Source: Doryteuthis pealeii
Lineage: Eukaryota > Mollusca > Cephalopoda > Myopsida > Loliginidae
Length of the DNA: 64,000 bases
Assembly (NCBI GenBank): GCA_023376005.1
Contig: CM042145.1
Coordinates: 99,720,992-99,784,991 of the forward strand
Direction: 5' to 3'
The notes beneath the pieces were generated by a model. The model had not been told where the DNA came from, did no database searches, and worked only from the letters and a program-made list of their open reading frames with translations. The position numbers and the translations under genes were made by a program. Within the stretch, counting starts at the first letter, position 1. Each line of letters opens with the position of its first letter. Shown here in pieces: positions 44,608-55,662 of the stretch.

Positions 44608-44661
44608 AGTGAAGAAGATTCTAAATCAAGCAAAGAAGAAAATGAAGTTGATGACAGTAGG
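44608..44661 (+). CDS. PPP1R12A: MYPT exon: acidic segment after second ROCK site
   Basis: Acceptor AACTTTAG|AGT, donor AGG|GTGAGT, phase 0 to 0, 18 codons: SEEDSKSSKEENEVDDSR. Vertebrate MYPT1 has a similar acidic run (DSDENEQEQQSD) after its second ROCK site. As a symmetric 54-nt exon it could be a cassette. The next constitutive exon is not in the window as far as I can see. Confidence 0.88.
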
Positions 44662-45103
44662 GTGAGTCTATTTTTTATATTATCATTTGTAGTTTAGTCC
44701 TCCTGTATGATTTGCTTCTTTTTTTTTTTCTTTTATTTGTACCAGTAAAAATTGGTTCTCTCAGCATTCATGGTCTGTGTGTGTGTGTGTTTTCTACTTT
44801 GTTTCACCTCTGATTTAAATGAAGTGCATTTTATTATTGAGAATGGATTTCAATATTCTAAGATGTTATTGATTTTTTTAAAATATTGTTCTTTGTACAA
44901 ATATTTTAAACTTTCATTACTTTATATCATTCCCTGTGCTGGACTTACCTATAAGATAAATAAACTATACCTTAGGGTAGCACACACTCAAGGCCTCATT
45001 TTTAAAAAAATATATTTTTATTTTATCATTAGTTTTTAGTTTTTAAGATGAATTCTTCAAAAATTCTATACACATTATTTTTTCTTGAATTTAAAATTCA
45101 AAA

Positions 45104-45293
45104 AATGGAGGAGGTCTCTGTGGTGTGGTGGTTAACATGCTAGATTGCAAAATCATAGTAAGCAAGTTTGAACTCCTGTTGCACTATTACATTCACTTTG
45201 GGAAAGGTATGAACTGTCTCATCCCCCCAGCTATGGGCTAAATAGTACCACTACTGTTCTTCAGGTGTGGGTTTTAGCACAAAGAAACCAAAC
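45104..45293 (+). repeat. SINE family S2 copy
   Basis: GAGGTCTCTGTGGTGTGGTGGTTAACATGC, TTTGGGAAAGGTATGAAC, CCCCAGCTATGGGCTAAATAGTACC. The 3' tail is shortened. Confidence 0.8.
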
Positions 45294-45310
45294 CAAAATT
45301 CAAAAGATTT

Positions 45311-45371
45311 AGAGAAGGGCCACAAATTTCATATAGAGAAGGGCCTCAAATTTCATATAGAGAAGGGCCTC
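45311..45371 (+). repeat. 24-bp tandem repeat, about 2.5 units
   Basis: The unit AGAGAAGGGCCTCAAATTTC-ATAT appears at 45311, 45335 and, in part, 45359. Confidence 0.85.
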
Positions 45372-46332
45372 AGTAAGGGATAATCCAGTTCTGATTTTCC
45401 CATTCACATCAGTGTATGCCAATTAAATACACCTAGAAATAATTAAGTTTTTTTTTTTTATCATTATCCAGTTCTCTAATTATAAAAGTATTTCTTTTAA
45501 TGAACTGTGAAATACAGAGGAAAAATATTTACTAGATTTAGATATTTTAGGATTCTTTTAGCTATTTTGACTTTTTACTTATAAATTTTAGGATCGTTTA
45601 ATTCGAAGGGTTAAAATGATTTTAAATGCAGGTTTTACACCCATACCTAACAATTTGTTTTTTGGTTGTTGTTGTTTTTGTTTTTTTTTGGGGGGGGGGG
45701 CTAGGATTACTATGAGTTAGTTTTACCTTTTGGATTTAATCTGTTGATAATTATTGAAATACTAGCTTAAGTAAAATAAAAGAAATTTAATTCCTATATA
45801 TCTTATCAAGATTCTATGGATACAGAGATATGAACATGACATAAATACACTACAAAAAGTTTTAAGCATAAAGAAAAAGAAAAAAGAATCATTACTTTTT
45901 TTTATGTTTCCTTGTACAAAATATTTCTTGTTCTTCCATCTTGGTTATCAGATCTGATCTCATCTGTCCCACCATTTATTAGTTCAAAAAATATTTTTGT
46001 ATTTCATAAAAAAATCTCTATTTCAATCTGTTTAGCCACAAATGCGATTTTTGTAGTCTTGTGACCTTAAATGATTTTGGCAGTCAACCTCAAAGAGCAT
46101 TTGTTAGCGCTTCAGGTCAATTCAATATTTATGCAAAAAATAAAGTCCTTAGGACTTTTTACCATGAATCTCTCAAACACACATTACAGCATAGTAGTAT
46201 AGATGATAACACAAAAATCATAATGATAAGGGGCTATAGCTATAATTTTATAAAAATTACTTTCAAAGTTCATATTATAAATTATTAGTTTCTTTTTTTT
46301 TTTTTTTTTCTACATACTGAGCTTTAATATAT

Positions 46333-46622
46333 CTGTGTCTTGTATTAATGGTTAGGATTTCTGGCTTTCACCCGGGCAGCTTAGGTTCGATTCCCGGTGT
46401 GGGAACATTTTTTAGCGTCCAGTTTAGCATGTGCCTAGGAATTGCATGAGTAGCACAGCTTATGTAATCTGAACTGTCTGGTAAACCATCTGAAAGCTGA
46501 CGGTAGGTGTGGGGCCTCACCTCAGTAAAAACATTCTCCCTGGTCTTGCGCTAGCAAAAGGAGGGTAGACTCCCTCACTATCCTGTTGATGCCAATAATA
46601 GGCCACTCCACAGACTGCAGAC
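46333..46622 (+). repeat. SINE with tRNA-Glu-like head and S1 body
   Basis: The head GGTTAGGATTTCTGGCTTTCACCC...GGTTCGATTCCCGGTGTGGGAA closely resembles tRNA-Glu (UUC). The downstream body GCTGACGGTAGGTGTGG, CTCCCTGGTCTTGCGCTAG, GGGTAGACTCCCTCACTATC and TAGGCCACTCC is that of S1, whose own head is different. The 5' acceptor side is diverged and the 3' body is attached, so it is not a functional tRNA. Confidence 0.8.
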
Positions 46623-47360
46623 ATGTATGTCTTTAACTAAACCCAAAAAGTCATTTTTTAATGTATCTGTTTTCTGACTCCTATGTTATACTTATCTTAT
46701 ACTGACATTGATATTGGATATTAAGATAAACATGTAATAAATATTTTAAAGTCTTCTACATTTTGTACATTAAACATGAAAGTAAATTTAATGACCTATA
46801 TAGCCTCTTGATAGCTCATTAGGCCGAAGGGAAAGATTGTGTTGCACCAATCTTCTAAATGAAGAGGGCTTGGTTTGAAAATCAACATTTCAGACTCTAT
46901 TTTATCTAGTCTCTAGTACTGACCACGGGTTTTGGCAGAAAACACATGACTATTTAATCAACTAAGCAGACCCCCCCACACACACACACACACTCATCTA
47001 GTAGTTTGTGTTGAATTTTGCAGCACTAAACACCTAAAATTATTATAAAATTTATCTTTTTATTATTATTATGGTTCTTAATTTTTTTTGTAGATCCACA
47101 AAGTTATATTATTTCTGTTTCTCTGAGAAATTTGATATTTTCATCTATCTCATTATACCCATTTTGAAAATTTATTTTTGATAGAATTTTTATTATGAGA
47201 GGGCTAAAAAGTTATTGGCCCAACCAATAAAGATTTTTTTTCTTCCTCCTAATGATTAAAGAAACTTGGTTGAATAATGTGGCAAGATGGATATGTGAAA
47301 TAATGTTTCATTGTTCTGATTATTCCATTCTTTTCAGCACCCCCTCAATATAGTTAAAGT

Positions 47361-47578
47361 GAAATTGTCAGGGTGGCCTAAACCCGATATCAGCCAGACA
47401 GCAAGGGAGTCTATCTCTTTTTTACTAGTGCTAAACCAAGGAGATTGTTTTTTTGTGTCTGCGAGGAGTGCCACACCTATCATCAGCTCCTCACTTTACT
47501 GCACAGATCCCCGTGCTACTCATATACTGAGTAGGTGAGGGTCGGTATCGAACCAGGAACCATGAAGTTCCCAGTTGT
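47361..47578 (-). repeat. SINE family S1, head truncated
   Basis: In reverse: GGTTCGATACCGACCCTCACC, GAGTAGCACGGGGATCTGTGC, GATGATAGGTGTGGCACTCC and TCTCCTTGGTTTAGCACTAG. The tRNA 5' half is missing. Confidence 0.85.
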
Positions 47579-47621
47579 ACCGACAGCAAAAACGGTCCCC
47601 CATATAATTTTGCTTTATCTA

Positions 47622-47646
47622 TCTATACATATATAAAGGGCAGTTG

Positions 47647-47697
<51 letters not shown>

Positions 47698-48005
47698 ACA
47701 CACACACACAATGTATGGAGGAAACTATGAAAATAAAACAATTAACAACAAAGTAAATATATTTACGCATTAAATATCACTGGTTCTTACTTTTTGTGCA
47801 AAAATGACACATATTTGATTTATATTCAGGAAGACCTCCTACGAGGCTATATTAAAAACAAGGTTTTTTTTACATGAGGATTTTTAATATGCATCCAGCG
47901 AGGATCGAACTCGCTATTCAGTTGTAATTGATTTGCAAGACTTGCTAACCATTAAAACATTTTTTATTCTCCTCTACCTAGGCTTTGCCGTGTAGCCGCT
48001 TCTAG
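47622..48005 (+). mobile_element. Non-autonomous Helitron, family 1
   Basis: Starts A|TCTATACATATATAAAGGGCAG and ends GCCGTGTAGCCGCTTCTAG|T, with an imperfect hairpin TACCTAGGC/GCCGTGTA just before the end. About 80 bases near the 3' end are an antisense tRNA-like segment (GCGAGGATCGAACTCGC and TGCTAACCATTA). No protein coding. Confidence 0.82.
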
Positions 48006-48082
48006 TATTTTATAATGCTTTGAAATTGCTAACCCTATTTTATGCTGGAACCTTTTTTTAAATTATTAATTTATCTCAGACA

Positions 48083-48280
48083 TCTATTAATAATGGAGAA
48101 ACGTCTTGTAACTGAAACTACGTCATGTCATATTACCCAAAATCATCAATACATAGAATATATACTCTCAAAATTTAGACGTTCCTTATTGTTTTTTAAA
48201 CAAGTTTTAATAAATAGATTCCCGGTATTATATATTTATATATAGTGTTTTATTTTAATATATATTAAAAGTTATCTAGC
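48083..48280 (+). mobile_element. Helitron family 2, 5' fragment
   Basis: A|TCTATTAATAATGGAGAAACG with CTTGTAACTGAAACTACGTC, then AAACAAGTTTTAATAAATAG...TATATATAGTGTTTTATTTTAATATATATTAAAAGTTATC, all shared in order with 31626-33450. No clear 3' end. Confidence 0.55.
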
Positions 48281-49027
48281 ATCTAGAGTTTTACCAGAAA
48301 ATTATTTACAATCAAGAAATACTCATTTTTTCAGTATCAAGAGGTTTACAAATTAGTAAAATTTATGTGTAAAATATTCAAAATAATTATTTGATTAATA
48401 ATTAGTAGATCTACACATTTTATTTAATTATTATATTTTTTCTGTATAGGATATCATTTTCTTCCCTTTCTTTCTTTATAATAAAAACAGAATGGTCCAT
48501 TATTTAGCTGAGGTGACAACACTCATGAGAAATAAGAATTTGGCGGATAAGCAACACCAGATATTCAGGATTTCTATTTTTCCATTTCATCTTGGATGAT
48601 TTGAACGGTCTTGTTTTTAATCAGAAGGTGTTGCAAGATGATAAGTCGTACAATTAAGGAACACGAGTATTAATATATAGATAGTATGAATATAAATTCT
48701 TAATGAATTAATTTGTCATCATTAATAAGGACAACTGTCAATTGGATTTAACTTTGATGAATGATAAGTTAAAATATAACTTTTTTTCTCTCTCCATTGA
48801 TCTTTTCTTGCTTGTTAAAAAAAAAAGTTAACAAGGCATATACACAAGCAGAAAGAAAAGATGTCACCTTAAACTGTTTTTACCTGATACCCCCCCCCTC
48901 CATACACATGCACACGCATACATATATATATTACACTATTTATTTTCCTGACATTAGTACATTACCTGATATCCCTCTCTGCACACACGCACATGCACAC
49001 ACATACATATGTATTATGACTGTATGC

Positions 49028-49351
49028 CAGAGCTGCTGATAGATATGCGTCCTTCATCCCAGATGCACAAAAATCTAAAAGGATGCAGTAAAATCGTATC
49101 TATGCGTCCCAGTGTTTTTATTTTTTCTTCCCTTACCATTTCAAGCTAACTGTAAATACATTTCAATAGTTTCTTAGAAACGAATTACGCAGGATAGGTT
49201 ACAAGGTATGTGTTAGACAGCTTTAGTTGTTTCCCCAGATCATAAATATTAAGAAACTTTACTTGGGACCCATTAATTTTCCAGGGGACTCGTTCATAGT
49301 AAATATGTGCGTCCCAGGACGCACTAAATTAAAAAGCTATCGGCATCACTG
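49028..49351. mobile_element. CAG/CTG-ended MITE
   Basis: Ends CAGAGCTGCTGATAG... and ...CTATCGGCATCACTG form imperfect inverted repeats, flanked by GTATGC on both sides. It contains the perfect hairpin GTGCGTCC-CA-GGACGCAC near its right end. A diverged copy is at 60251-60525. Superfamily uncertain (hAT-like ends but a 6-bp duplication). Confidence 0.6.
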
Positions 49352-49949
49352 GTATGCTATTCATTTTCCTGATATTAGTACATTATTATATATACTAAAC
49401 ATAAGCCTTTGATGCACCTGAGCACTGTACGTAATAATTTCATTTTATTGATATTATATTATAAGATCACACTGCTAATTTTAAACCATGAAAATAGTCT
49501 GGTTTATCTGGGCATTATTAACTTCTGCTCATTGACTTATTTTGTCAAATTTATTTTTAATATATTTACAGATTAAAAAAATAGATGGTTATTGAGTTTA
49601 ATAGACTGCAAAATATTTTGATCAAATTGAGAATATTGGGCAAAATACTGTTTGCTCAATATTTGCATGTTTGTATAAATTAAAAAAAAAAAATCTCTCC
49701 TGTATTAAAACTTCAAAATATCCAAATTTTTAAAATTGCTAGACAATCGAGAATGTTAGAATTTAATGGCTTCTACAAACAGAATAATATTACTATTGCT
49801 CAAAATATTTTTATATAAACCTTTTGCAAATATTGCTGTTTACTTTGTTTATCATCACTTGAAGTTTATAACATTTTTAACTAGTGATTCTTCCAACATC
49901 AGGTGATATGGCCTAATATTTGTAAATAACATAATTATGGTGTTTTTTA

Positions 49950-50008
<59 letters not shown>

Positions 50009-50127
50009 ATTTGATTTTCAAAATATATATACGCACAATTGATATTTCTGACCCATGATACTTAAGGACAGATTCCTAGTGTCTGAGCAGCCCATGACAT
50101 GCAACACTCCACTTTAGCCCTTACTTA

Positions 50128-50552
50128 GGCTAGACGGGCAGTTGGAGAGGCTCCCTCTGATCAATCAGCTAGTCACATCAAGCTCTAGCGCCTATATGAT
50201 TGTCTCAACCCTATTGCTCTTATGGCAACCTTTTTATCATATGTTTGCTAGAAGGTGGTGGCTAATGTCTTCATGTCCTGGGTATTATGTTAAACTCTAT
50301 TTGATGGTGAGGTTCCAGGTCTGGGGAATGTGGAGTGCCCCTTTATCACCATTGCTCTCAGGTCCACTCTGACCCAGAGTAGTGGTACCTGTTAGGGTTC
50401 CATCTATGGGTTAAATAGAAAAAAAGATGAGTTTGCATAAATGTATTTTTTTTTTTTAATTTAGTATTCATGAAGAGGGGATAAAACAAACGTCTTTGAC
50501 ATAAAATGACCCAATGGGTTGACATGCCGTAAAACCCCAACAACCAACCAAC
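50128..50552 (+). repeat. SINE family S5, long copy
   Basis: GGCTAGACGGGCAGTTGGAGAGGCTCCC, ATATGATTGTCTCAACCC, TTCATGTCCTGGGTATTATG, CTCTGACCCAGAGTAGTGG and tail AAAATGACCCAATGGGTTGACATGCCGTAAAACC. Starts about 15 bases after the ACTCCACTTTAGCCC stretch. Confidence 0.87.
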
Positions 50553-50579
50553 AATTGATATTTCAGAATATGGCTACTA

Positions 50580-51221
50580 TCTTATTATAATGGAGATTGT
50601 GTGTTTGTCTGTCTGTAACCGAAACTATATTACTACTCAATTCACAGTTCCCTTAGTTATTTACATCACATTCTCCATGATTTTATTTTTGTTTAAACCT
50701 CAATGAATAATAAAAATTGTTTTACATTATTAAGACTGTTGACCACATCTACATACTAATAATACGCAATTGTATTTATATATACAACAAAATAGTGGTT
50801 TACAGTGTGAATGGGAAGGCTAATTTGCATATTGATCTTAAAAAATTGATTTTAATAAATATATGCTAAGTATTATTGATTTCTAATTGTTTGGTTTTAT
50901 CTTATTGAATATGAGCAAAAATCTCTGGGACAAATCTTAAAAGAAATTCATTAAGAAGAAGAAATAACTGTAATATTATCCTTTACTTCCTATTTTAAGT
51001 AAAGAGTTAAATTAGGAAAATTTACCAGTGAAAGACGGTAGTAATGGAAAATGATGGAAGAGTTAGTTTCAAAGCTGTTCTATTTTTCGATAATACCCCC
51101 TCTGTTCCAAATCTTTTTGCCTGCATTCTTATTTAGTTTTATTAGCCTTTCTAATTTAACATAATATTTTATTATATCAAAACTTAAAAACTTGCACCCG
51201 GAGGGTGCATAAATTTGCTAG
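50580..51221 (+). mobile_element. Non-autonomous Helitron, family 2
   Basis: Starts A|TCTTATTATAATGGAGATTG with GTCTGTCTGTAACC just inside, and ends with a perfect hairpin GCACCC-GGA-GGGTGC, ten bases, then CTAG|T. All four structural marks of a Helitron (5' TC, 3' CTRR, subterminal hairpin, A/T target) are present. 642 bp with no Rep/helicase ORF. Confidence 0.85.
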
Positions 51222-51420
51222 TCTTATTAATTTCCTAACCAATTTTATGAAAACTAACATTCATTCAATAATAATTAAAATAATCATTATATGTATGTAG
51301 GATTGTAGTGGTTTTTTCCCCTAATGAATTTCAAATAGAGTAATTAAGTGGGTTAAATTTAAAGAGTTTCTGAAAATCGTGTCTAATTTATACATAATTG
51401 ACTTAACTTTAATGTCATCC

Positions 51421-51776
51421 ATTATTATTATTATTATTTATTTCAATCCTTGCAAGTTTTTCACGCCAGTTTTATCTGGTGGTCTTTCACTGGTGTCTGA
51501 GCAACAGCAAGTTTCTTCAGGTCTCCAGAACACTTCTGAGTATCCTAGCCAATCTTCTTAATAATGTCTGGATAGTCTCAATTCATCTTCTGATATTCCT
51601 TAGAATAATCCTTAGAGCCATTCCAAGTGAACTGACTGCAATTGGTATCACGGTCACCTTCATGTTCCAGTCTTTTTCAGTTCTTTGGCAAGATACTAGT
51701 ATTTGTCTATCTTTTCGCTTTCTTTCATTTTCAATGTGTGGTCTGCTGGAACAACAAAATTCACAAGATGACAAGT
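51421..51776 (-). pseudogene. Non-LTR element C-terminal end, antisense
   Basis: The reverse strand reads SRPHIENERKRKDRQILVSC, TEKDWNMKVTVIPIAVSSLG and ALRIILRNIRR, a decayed form of the widespread LINE C-terminal pattern (EKI-KYQDLARELKKLW...VIPVVIGALG). The (ATT)n run at 51421-51441 is its reversed 3' tail. Confidence 0.75.
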
Positions 51777-51839
51777 TCTTTTTTTTTTTTTTTCATTAAT
51801 TAACACTATATCTGGTCTTTATCTCAAAGTTTCAGAGAA

Positions 51840-52270
51840 TTTTATCTGTTCACGCCTACATTAGCTGGTGGTTTACTGGAGGTTGAATGACAGCAACTCT
51901 CCTCAGATCTCCTGGACTCTTCTGAGTATTCTAGCCAATCTTACAATGCTGTTTCGATAGTTTCAATTCTTCCTCTAATTTTCAATTCCTCCTGACTCTT
52001 TTCCAGACCCTTCGGGACCGTTCCAAGGGCACTAATTACAATTGATACAACCTTTATGTTCCACAGTTTTTTCAGTTCTCTGGCAAGGTCCAAGTATTTG
52101 TCTATCTTTTCATTTTCTTTCATTTTTACACTGTGATCTATCAGGACAGCAAAATTCATGAGATGTCAAGTTTTCTTTTTCTTGTTAATCAACGATTGGT
52201 CTAATCTCCTAGCTGGGATTAGGTGATCCATCTGTATCTCAAATTCCTAAAGAATTTTATGCATCTCATT
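51840..52270 (-). pseudogene. Non-LTR element C-terminal end, second antisense copy
   Basis: Better preserved than its neighbour: VLIDHSVKMKENEKIDKYLD, LARELKKLWNIKVVSIVISA, LGTVPKGLEK and IRGRIETIETAL, in one reverse frame from 52159 to 51941, followed by decayed sequence down to 51840. Lies directly upstream of the (ATT)n run at 52297-52330. Confidence 0.8.
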
Positions 52271-52295
52271 CTCTAGATCAGATTCTGGTCTGTGA

Positions 52296-52329
<34 letters not shown>

Positions 52330-52330
<1 letters not shown>

Positions 52331-52560
52331 GTTGATGTAATGGTTATTTGCATAGAACATTGAATTGGTAAGTCAGATTGAAATTCTGGATAAGTATGTT
52401 TGTGTTCCATTCATCCTAATGCTCTTAAAAATGGCATAAATGAATCTCTTCCCTCAAATTTGGTTAGAATAATAGGACAAATTGGTCCGTTTAGCTTTGA
52501 CAGAACAACCAGCCTAGGAGAAGAACAAACCTCATAGGGCCAGCATGGCAAGTAAAGGCC
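52330..52560 (+). repeat. Strongly degraded SINE S4
   Basis: GTTGATGTAATGGTTATTTGCATAG head, AGAATAATAGGACAAATTGG, ACAACCAGCCTAGGAGAAGAA. Recognisable only by order of blocks. Confidence 0.5.
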
Positions 52561-52759
52561 CATTACTTCCTATGTTTTACTGACCTTGGATAAAGTGGAC
52601 TGAGAATAAGGTTAATGGAATAGAATTAAGCCAATAAGAAACCAAACATTACCATGAAAGCTATTTATGGGTGTGTACTATACTTTGTATAGATATACCA
52701 TGGTTTGTATTGAATTAGTTGTGATATGTTTTATCTTTGTTTACTATTGTATTTATTTA

Positions 52760-52965
52760 TTTATTAAATATTTTCTTTCCTTTTTTTTTCCTTCTTTTTT
52801 TCTTTCCTTTCCTTTTTTTTTTCTTTTTTTCTTTTTTTTTTCCTTTCTTTCTTTCCTTTTTTTTTCCTTTTTTTCTTTCCTTTCCTTTTTTCTTTCCTTT
52901 CTTTTTTCTTTCCTTTTCTTTCCTTTTTTTCTTTATTTCTTTTTTTTTTCTTTCTTTCATGTTAA
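52760..52965. repeat. Polypyrimidine (T/C) block
   Basis: Over 200 bases are almost only T and C on the + strand (TTTCC, TTTCTT units). It produces a long Lys/Glu/Arg-rich false frame on the - strand and Phe/Leu/Ser-rich frames on the + strand. Confidence 0.92.
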
Positions 52966-53486
52966 TAAGAATAAATTTTAAAGAGTAAAAAAAAAAAAAG
53001 ATATTAAAAATATGAGTTATCTTGCTTCTTTCCATAATATACACAGCAGATTGTACCCAACTTTGTTCTACAAAAGAGTTTCTATTAGAATATAGGGGAG
53101 ATAGTTTAAATTTTAACCATATTGATACTGAAAAATGATAAATTAACAATCTGGAAAGACTTCACTCTCCCCCCTACACACACACATACACACACACTCT
53201 CCCCCACACACCATAGCATAAGAAAATATGTATTCTTACTACCTACCAAAAGCTTTTTAACAAAGGTAGTTTTTTGCTTTTTGACTTTTATCTATCTGGC
53301 TGCTTAATCACCTTCAACACTCAAACAGGTCAGTATGAAAACAAAACAACCTCTTTTGGCTGCCTGGTAGTTTTAAGTGCTGTCTGAATCATCCATTTGC
53401 TGTTGGCAAAAGCAGCCAACTGGGTGTGTTCATATATATCGTTTATACCTGTAATTTCTTCAAACAGGTACAAAATTTCTGGTTTC

Positions 53487-53517
<31 letters not shown>

Positions 53518-54150
53518 GTGGGTGTCTGAAATTTTTATTTTTTTAATTCTTATTTTATTTCTTAACTGACAATCTAAAAATGTATTCAAGTTGTTTGTAA
53601 AGGCAACAGTAAAAAAAATAAATAAATAAGGATTTAAAAAAAAAAAAAAAAATGTAAAGAGGCAGTTTTCTATTTGTTACTGTGTACCTCCTCTTTTAAT
53701 GATTAATTAGAAACACATCAGATGGCCAGCAGTTTTCTTCTAAGTCTTGCTAAAAATAGACCACATGGCTAGTAAATAAATAAATAAAAGATATAAAAAA
53801 ACAGAAGAAATGTGAAGGCAAATCTTTGAATCTTCTTCCCATCTTTGCTGCTTCTACTACCACAAAAAAAGCCAGACAAGTTTGTTATCACATTTGACCA
53901 GTAAACTTGTTGATTTTCCCTTCATCTGTTTCTATACATACTTTGCAAATACAAAAATGTTTAAACTATCCTCAGTATCAAGATTCTTGTTTCTCTTGGA
54001 TTTAAATATCTTGGCTGAATAAATTATTATAATGATAATTGGTACACACTCTAAAATATAGTTATACTCTAAAATAACAAAAATTCACAAATTGCATTTT
54101 TTTTTCATCTGCTTATTCTCCATTCATCTATAATATTACTAAAAAAAATA

Positions 54151-54335
54151 TGTATTTACCCAACCCCTCTGCACAATCAGGATGTGCCACAAGGTCAATT
54201 TTGAAGCGGGGTTTAACATGTTTAAGTTCAGTTTCCTTCTAGACCGGTTACCACACCAAGGTTAAAAAACTCAGTCTGCATTACTATTTACCCATAGCTG
54301 AAGGGAAAATATTGGATGCATACCTTTTCGAAATG
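54151..54335 (-). repeat. SINE family S4, 3' part antisense
   Basis: In reverse: TTAACCTTGGTGTGGTAACC, GTCTAGAAGGAAACTGAAC, CCTTGTGGCACATCCTGATTG and AGAGGGGTTGGGTAAATAC. Confidence 0.75.
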
Positions 54336-54399
54336 TACTAAATTACTAAGATTTTCTATGTAGCTATAACTCAGAAAAAAATAGTATATAGCAAAATAT

Positions 54400-54640
54400 C
54401 TATTGGAGCAATACACTTAAAATGCACTAAGTTAGAGAATAAAGCAATTTCCAGTCCAATTTGTAACTGAATGATAAATTTGTTTGATCTTTATTCATAA
54501 CAAATATCAATTTTTAATCATCCAACTTCTTGATATAAAATATAATTGACATGCTAATTAGAATGCTTCACTCCTTTCTAAATAGAAACATATCATTGTT
54601 GGCTATTGTTAAAACAGGAACCCAACAGGTTCATGGGTTG
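54400..54640 (-). repeat. Dispersed repeat K, uninterrupted copy
   Basis: The reverse complement matches 18640-18780 joined directly to 19080-19215 (ACCCATGAACCTGTTGG...TTCTATTTA, then GGATGATTAAAAA...GGAAATTGCTTTATTCT...GCATTTTAAGTGTATTGCTC). The S4 SINE that splits the 18.7 kb copy is absent here. Confidence 0.75.
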
Positions 54641-55085
54641 TCTAGTTAACAATTAATGATAGTCTTTTTTTCCCCTCTCCATTTCAATCCTTCATCAATA
54701 TTTTTAGACAGATAGCTTTACAACTATGTTATTTACTTGATCTGTACTTATCATAAACACATTTAGAATCTAAAAAATCTTAGAATTGAAATATTAAAAT
54801 ATTATCCTTGAAATAGAAATTGCCATTGCTGTGATATACATCCATCAAAATATACAGTAATAATTATATTTATTGAATGCACTGAGGTACCACATTCAAA
54901 CCTTAATGGAATAAAAATTATTTTCAGGTTATAACCTGAAAATAATTTAAATAATTAAAATATGACAACTCAAAATGAATCCATCTTTAAATTTTTATAG
55001 TTCATTCCAGGAATGTGTGCATCTGGTTTCCACGTAAAACTTGCATAATGTATTAAGCACTAAATACATGCAAAGAAGTGCATAT

Positions 55086-55214
55086 ATAGTTATTTACTAA
55101 GCTTAGCTTAGATGTGGAACAAGTCCAGATATATGGGGTGCCCAATGAGAATCGAACTCACTAACAGTGGTTTGCTAATTTAACTTGCTAACCATTACAC
55201 TATGTGAGGTGCCC
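55086..55214 (-). repeat. SINE family S3, antisense
   Basis: In reverse: GGGCACCTCACATAGTGTAATGGTTAGCAAG...TGTTAGTGAGTTCGATTCTCATTGGGTGCCCC, with intact acceptor-like and T-arm-like stems, then GCTAAGCTTAGTAAATAACTATA. It is directly followed by a TA tract (55219-55260). Confidence 0.87.
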
Positions 55215-55219
55215 AAGGA

Positions 55220-55272
<53 letters not shown>

Positions 55273-55483
55273 GCTAGATAGCTCTGCTCGGAGTTTCTCT
55301 GCTTTAGTCAGCAAAGTAGGAATGGGTTGCTCCTCTTTATAATTGCTATTACAGAACAAAAAGCAGCAGCAGCAGCAGCAAATCATGGCGGTGCTAGATA
55401 TTGGTGAGGGTGAGGGAGGAAAAGTTATGTAGTTGACTAGTTTAAAGAACTTTGTATAATACCTACGTGTATGTGTGTGGTGT

Positions 55484-55662
55484 ATATTTTGGCTTACTTC
55501 TCCCTCCCCCCACCTCCTCACACTATCTTCCACTGAGTTCTTCACCCTTCACTTTTTACGTGCGAATACTACTAGTTGCCGTAAGTTGTATGTGTATATA
55601 TGTATACAAACATACACTCTTGACAAATCCACCTGTGACTGTGTCTACTGTGACCAGAGACA
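55484..55662 (+). promoter_or_regulatory. Possible promoter and 5' UTR of alternative first exon
   Basis: The exon at 55663 appears to have its own start, so a promoter should lie just upstream. A TATATTTTGG at 55484 is followed by a pyrimidine-rich stretch (CTCCCTCCCCCCACCTCC). No strong initiator is identifiable. The stop TGA at 55651 in the exon's frame shows the sequence before the ATG is not coding in this frame. Bounds are inference. Confidence 0.35.

Larger units (their letters stand above)
588..44661 (+). other. PPP1R12A: MYPT-family myosin phosphatase targeting subunit gene, internal part
   Basis: Ten exons (588-830, 9618-9857, 12205-12323, 25883-26335, 29728-29818, 31234-31464, 34213-34297, 37660-37833, 42998-43095, 44608-44661) all have AG/GT borders. 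Their phases run 0-0, 0-0, 0-2, 2-2, 2-0, 0-0, 0-1, 1-1, 1-0, 0-0, so 1788 nt read through as 596 codons with no stop. The protein resembles vertebrate MYPT1 around its two ROCK sites. The family protein targets the PP1 catalytic subunit to phosphorylated myosin light chain and other cytoskeletal substrates; ROCK phosphorylation of the linker inhibits the phosphatase. N-terminal ankyrin repeats and the C-terminal coiled coil are not in the window. Invertebrates usually have a single gene for vertebrate PPP1R12A/B/C, so the symbol means family ortholog. Extra phase-0 exons in the long introns cannot be excluded. Confidence 0.88.
44662..55657 (+). other. Intron with SINEs, Helitrons and LINE ends
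   Basis: S2 (45104-45293), a 24-bp tandem repeat (45311-45371), tRNA-Glu-headed SINE (46333-46622), antisense S1 (47361-47578), Helitrons (47622-48005, 48083, 50580-51221), a CAG/CTG-ended element (49028-49351), S5 (50128-50552), LINE ends (51441-52270), degraded S4 (52330-52560), a polypyrimidine block (52760-52965), antisense S4 (54151-54335), antisense S3 (55086-55214). 45400-46300 and 53000-54140 show no recognised feature. Confidence 0.7.

Noticed and set aside
52757..53149. 130-codon Lys/Glu/Arg-rich frame on the - strand
   Set aside because: It is the complement of a pure T/C block; no splice sites, no domain, and mirrored by Phe-rich frames on the other strand.
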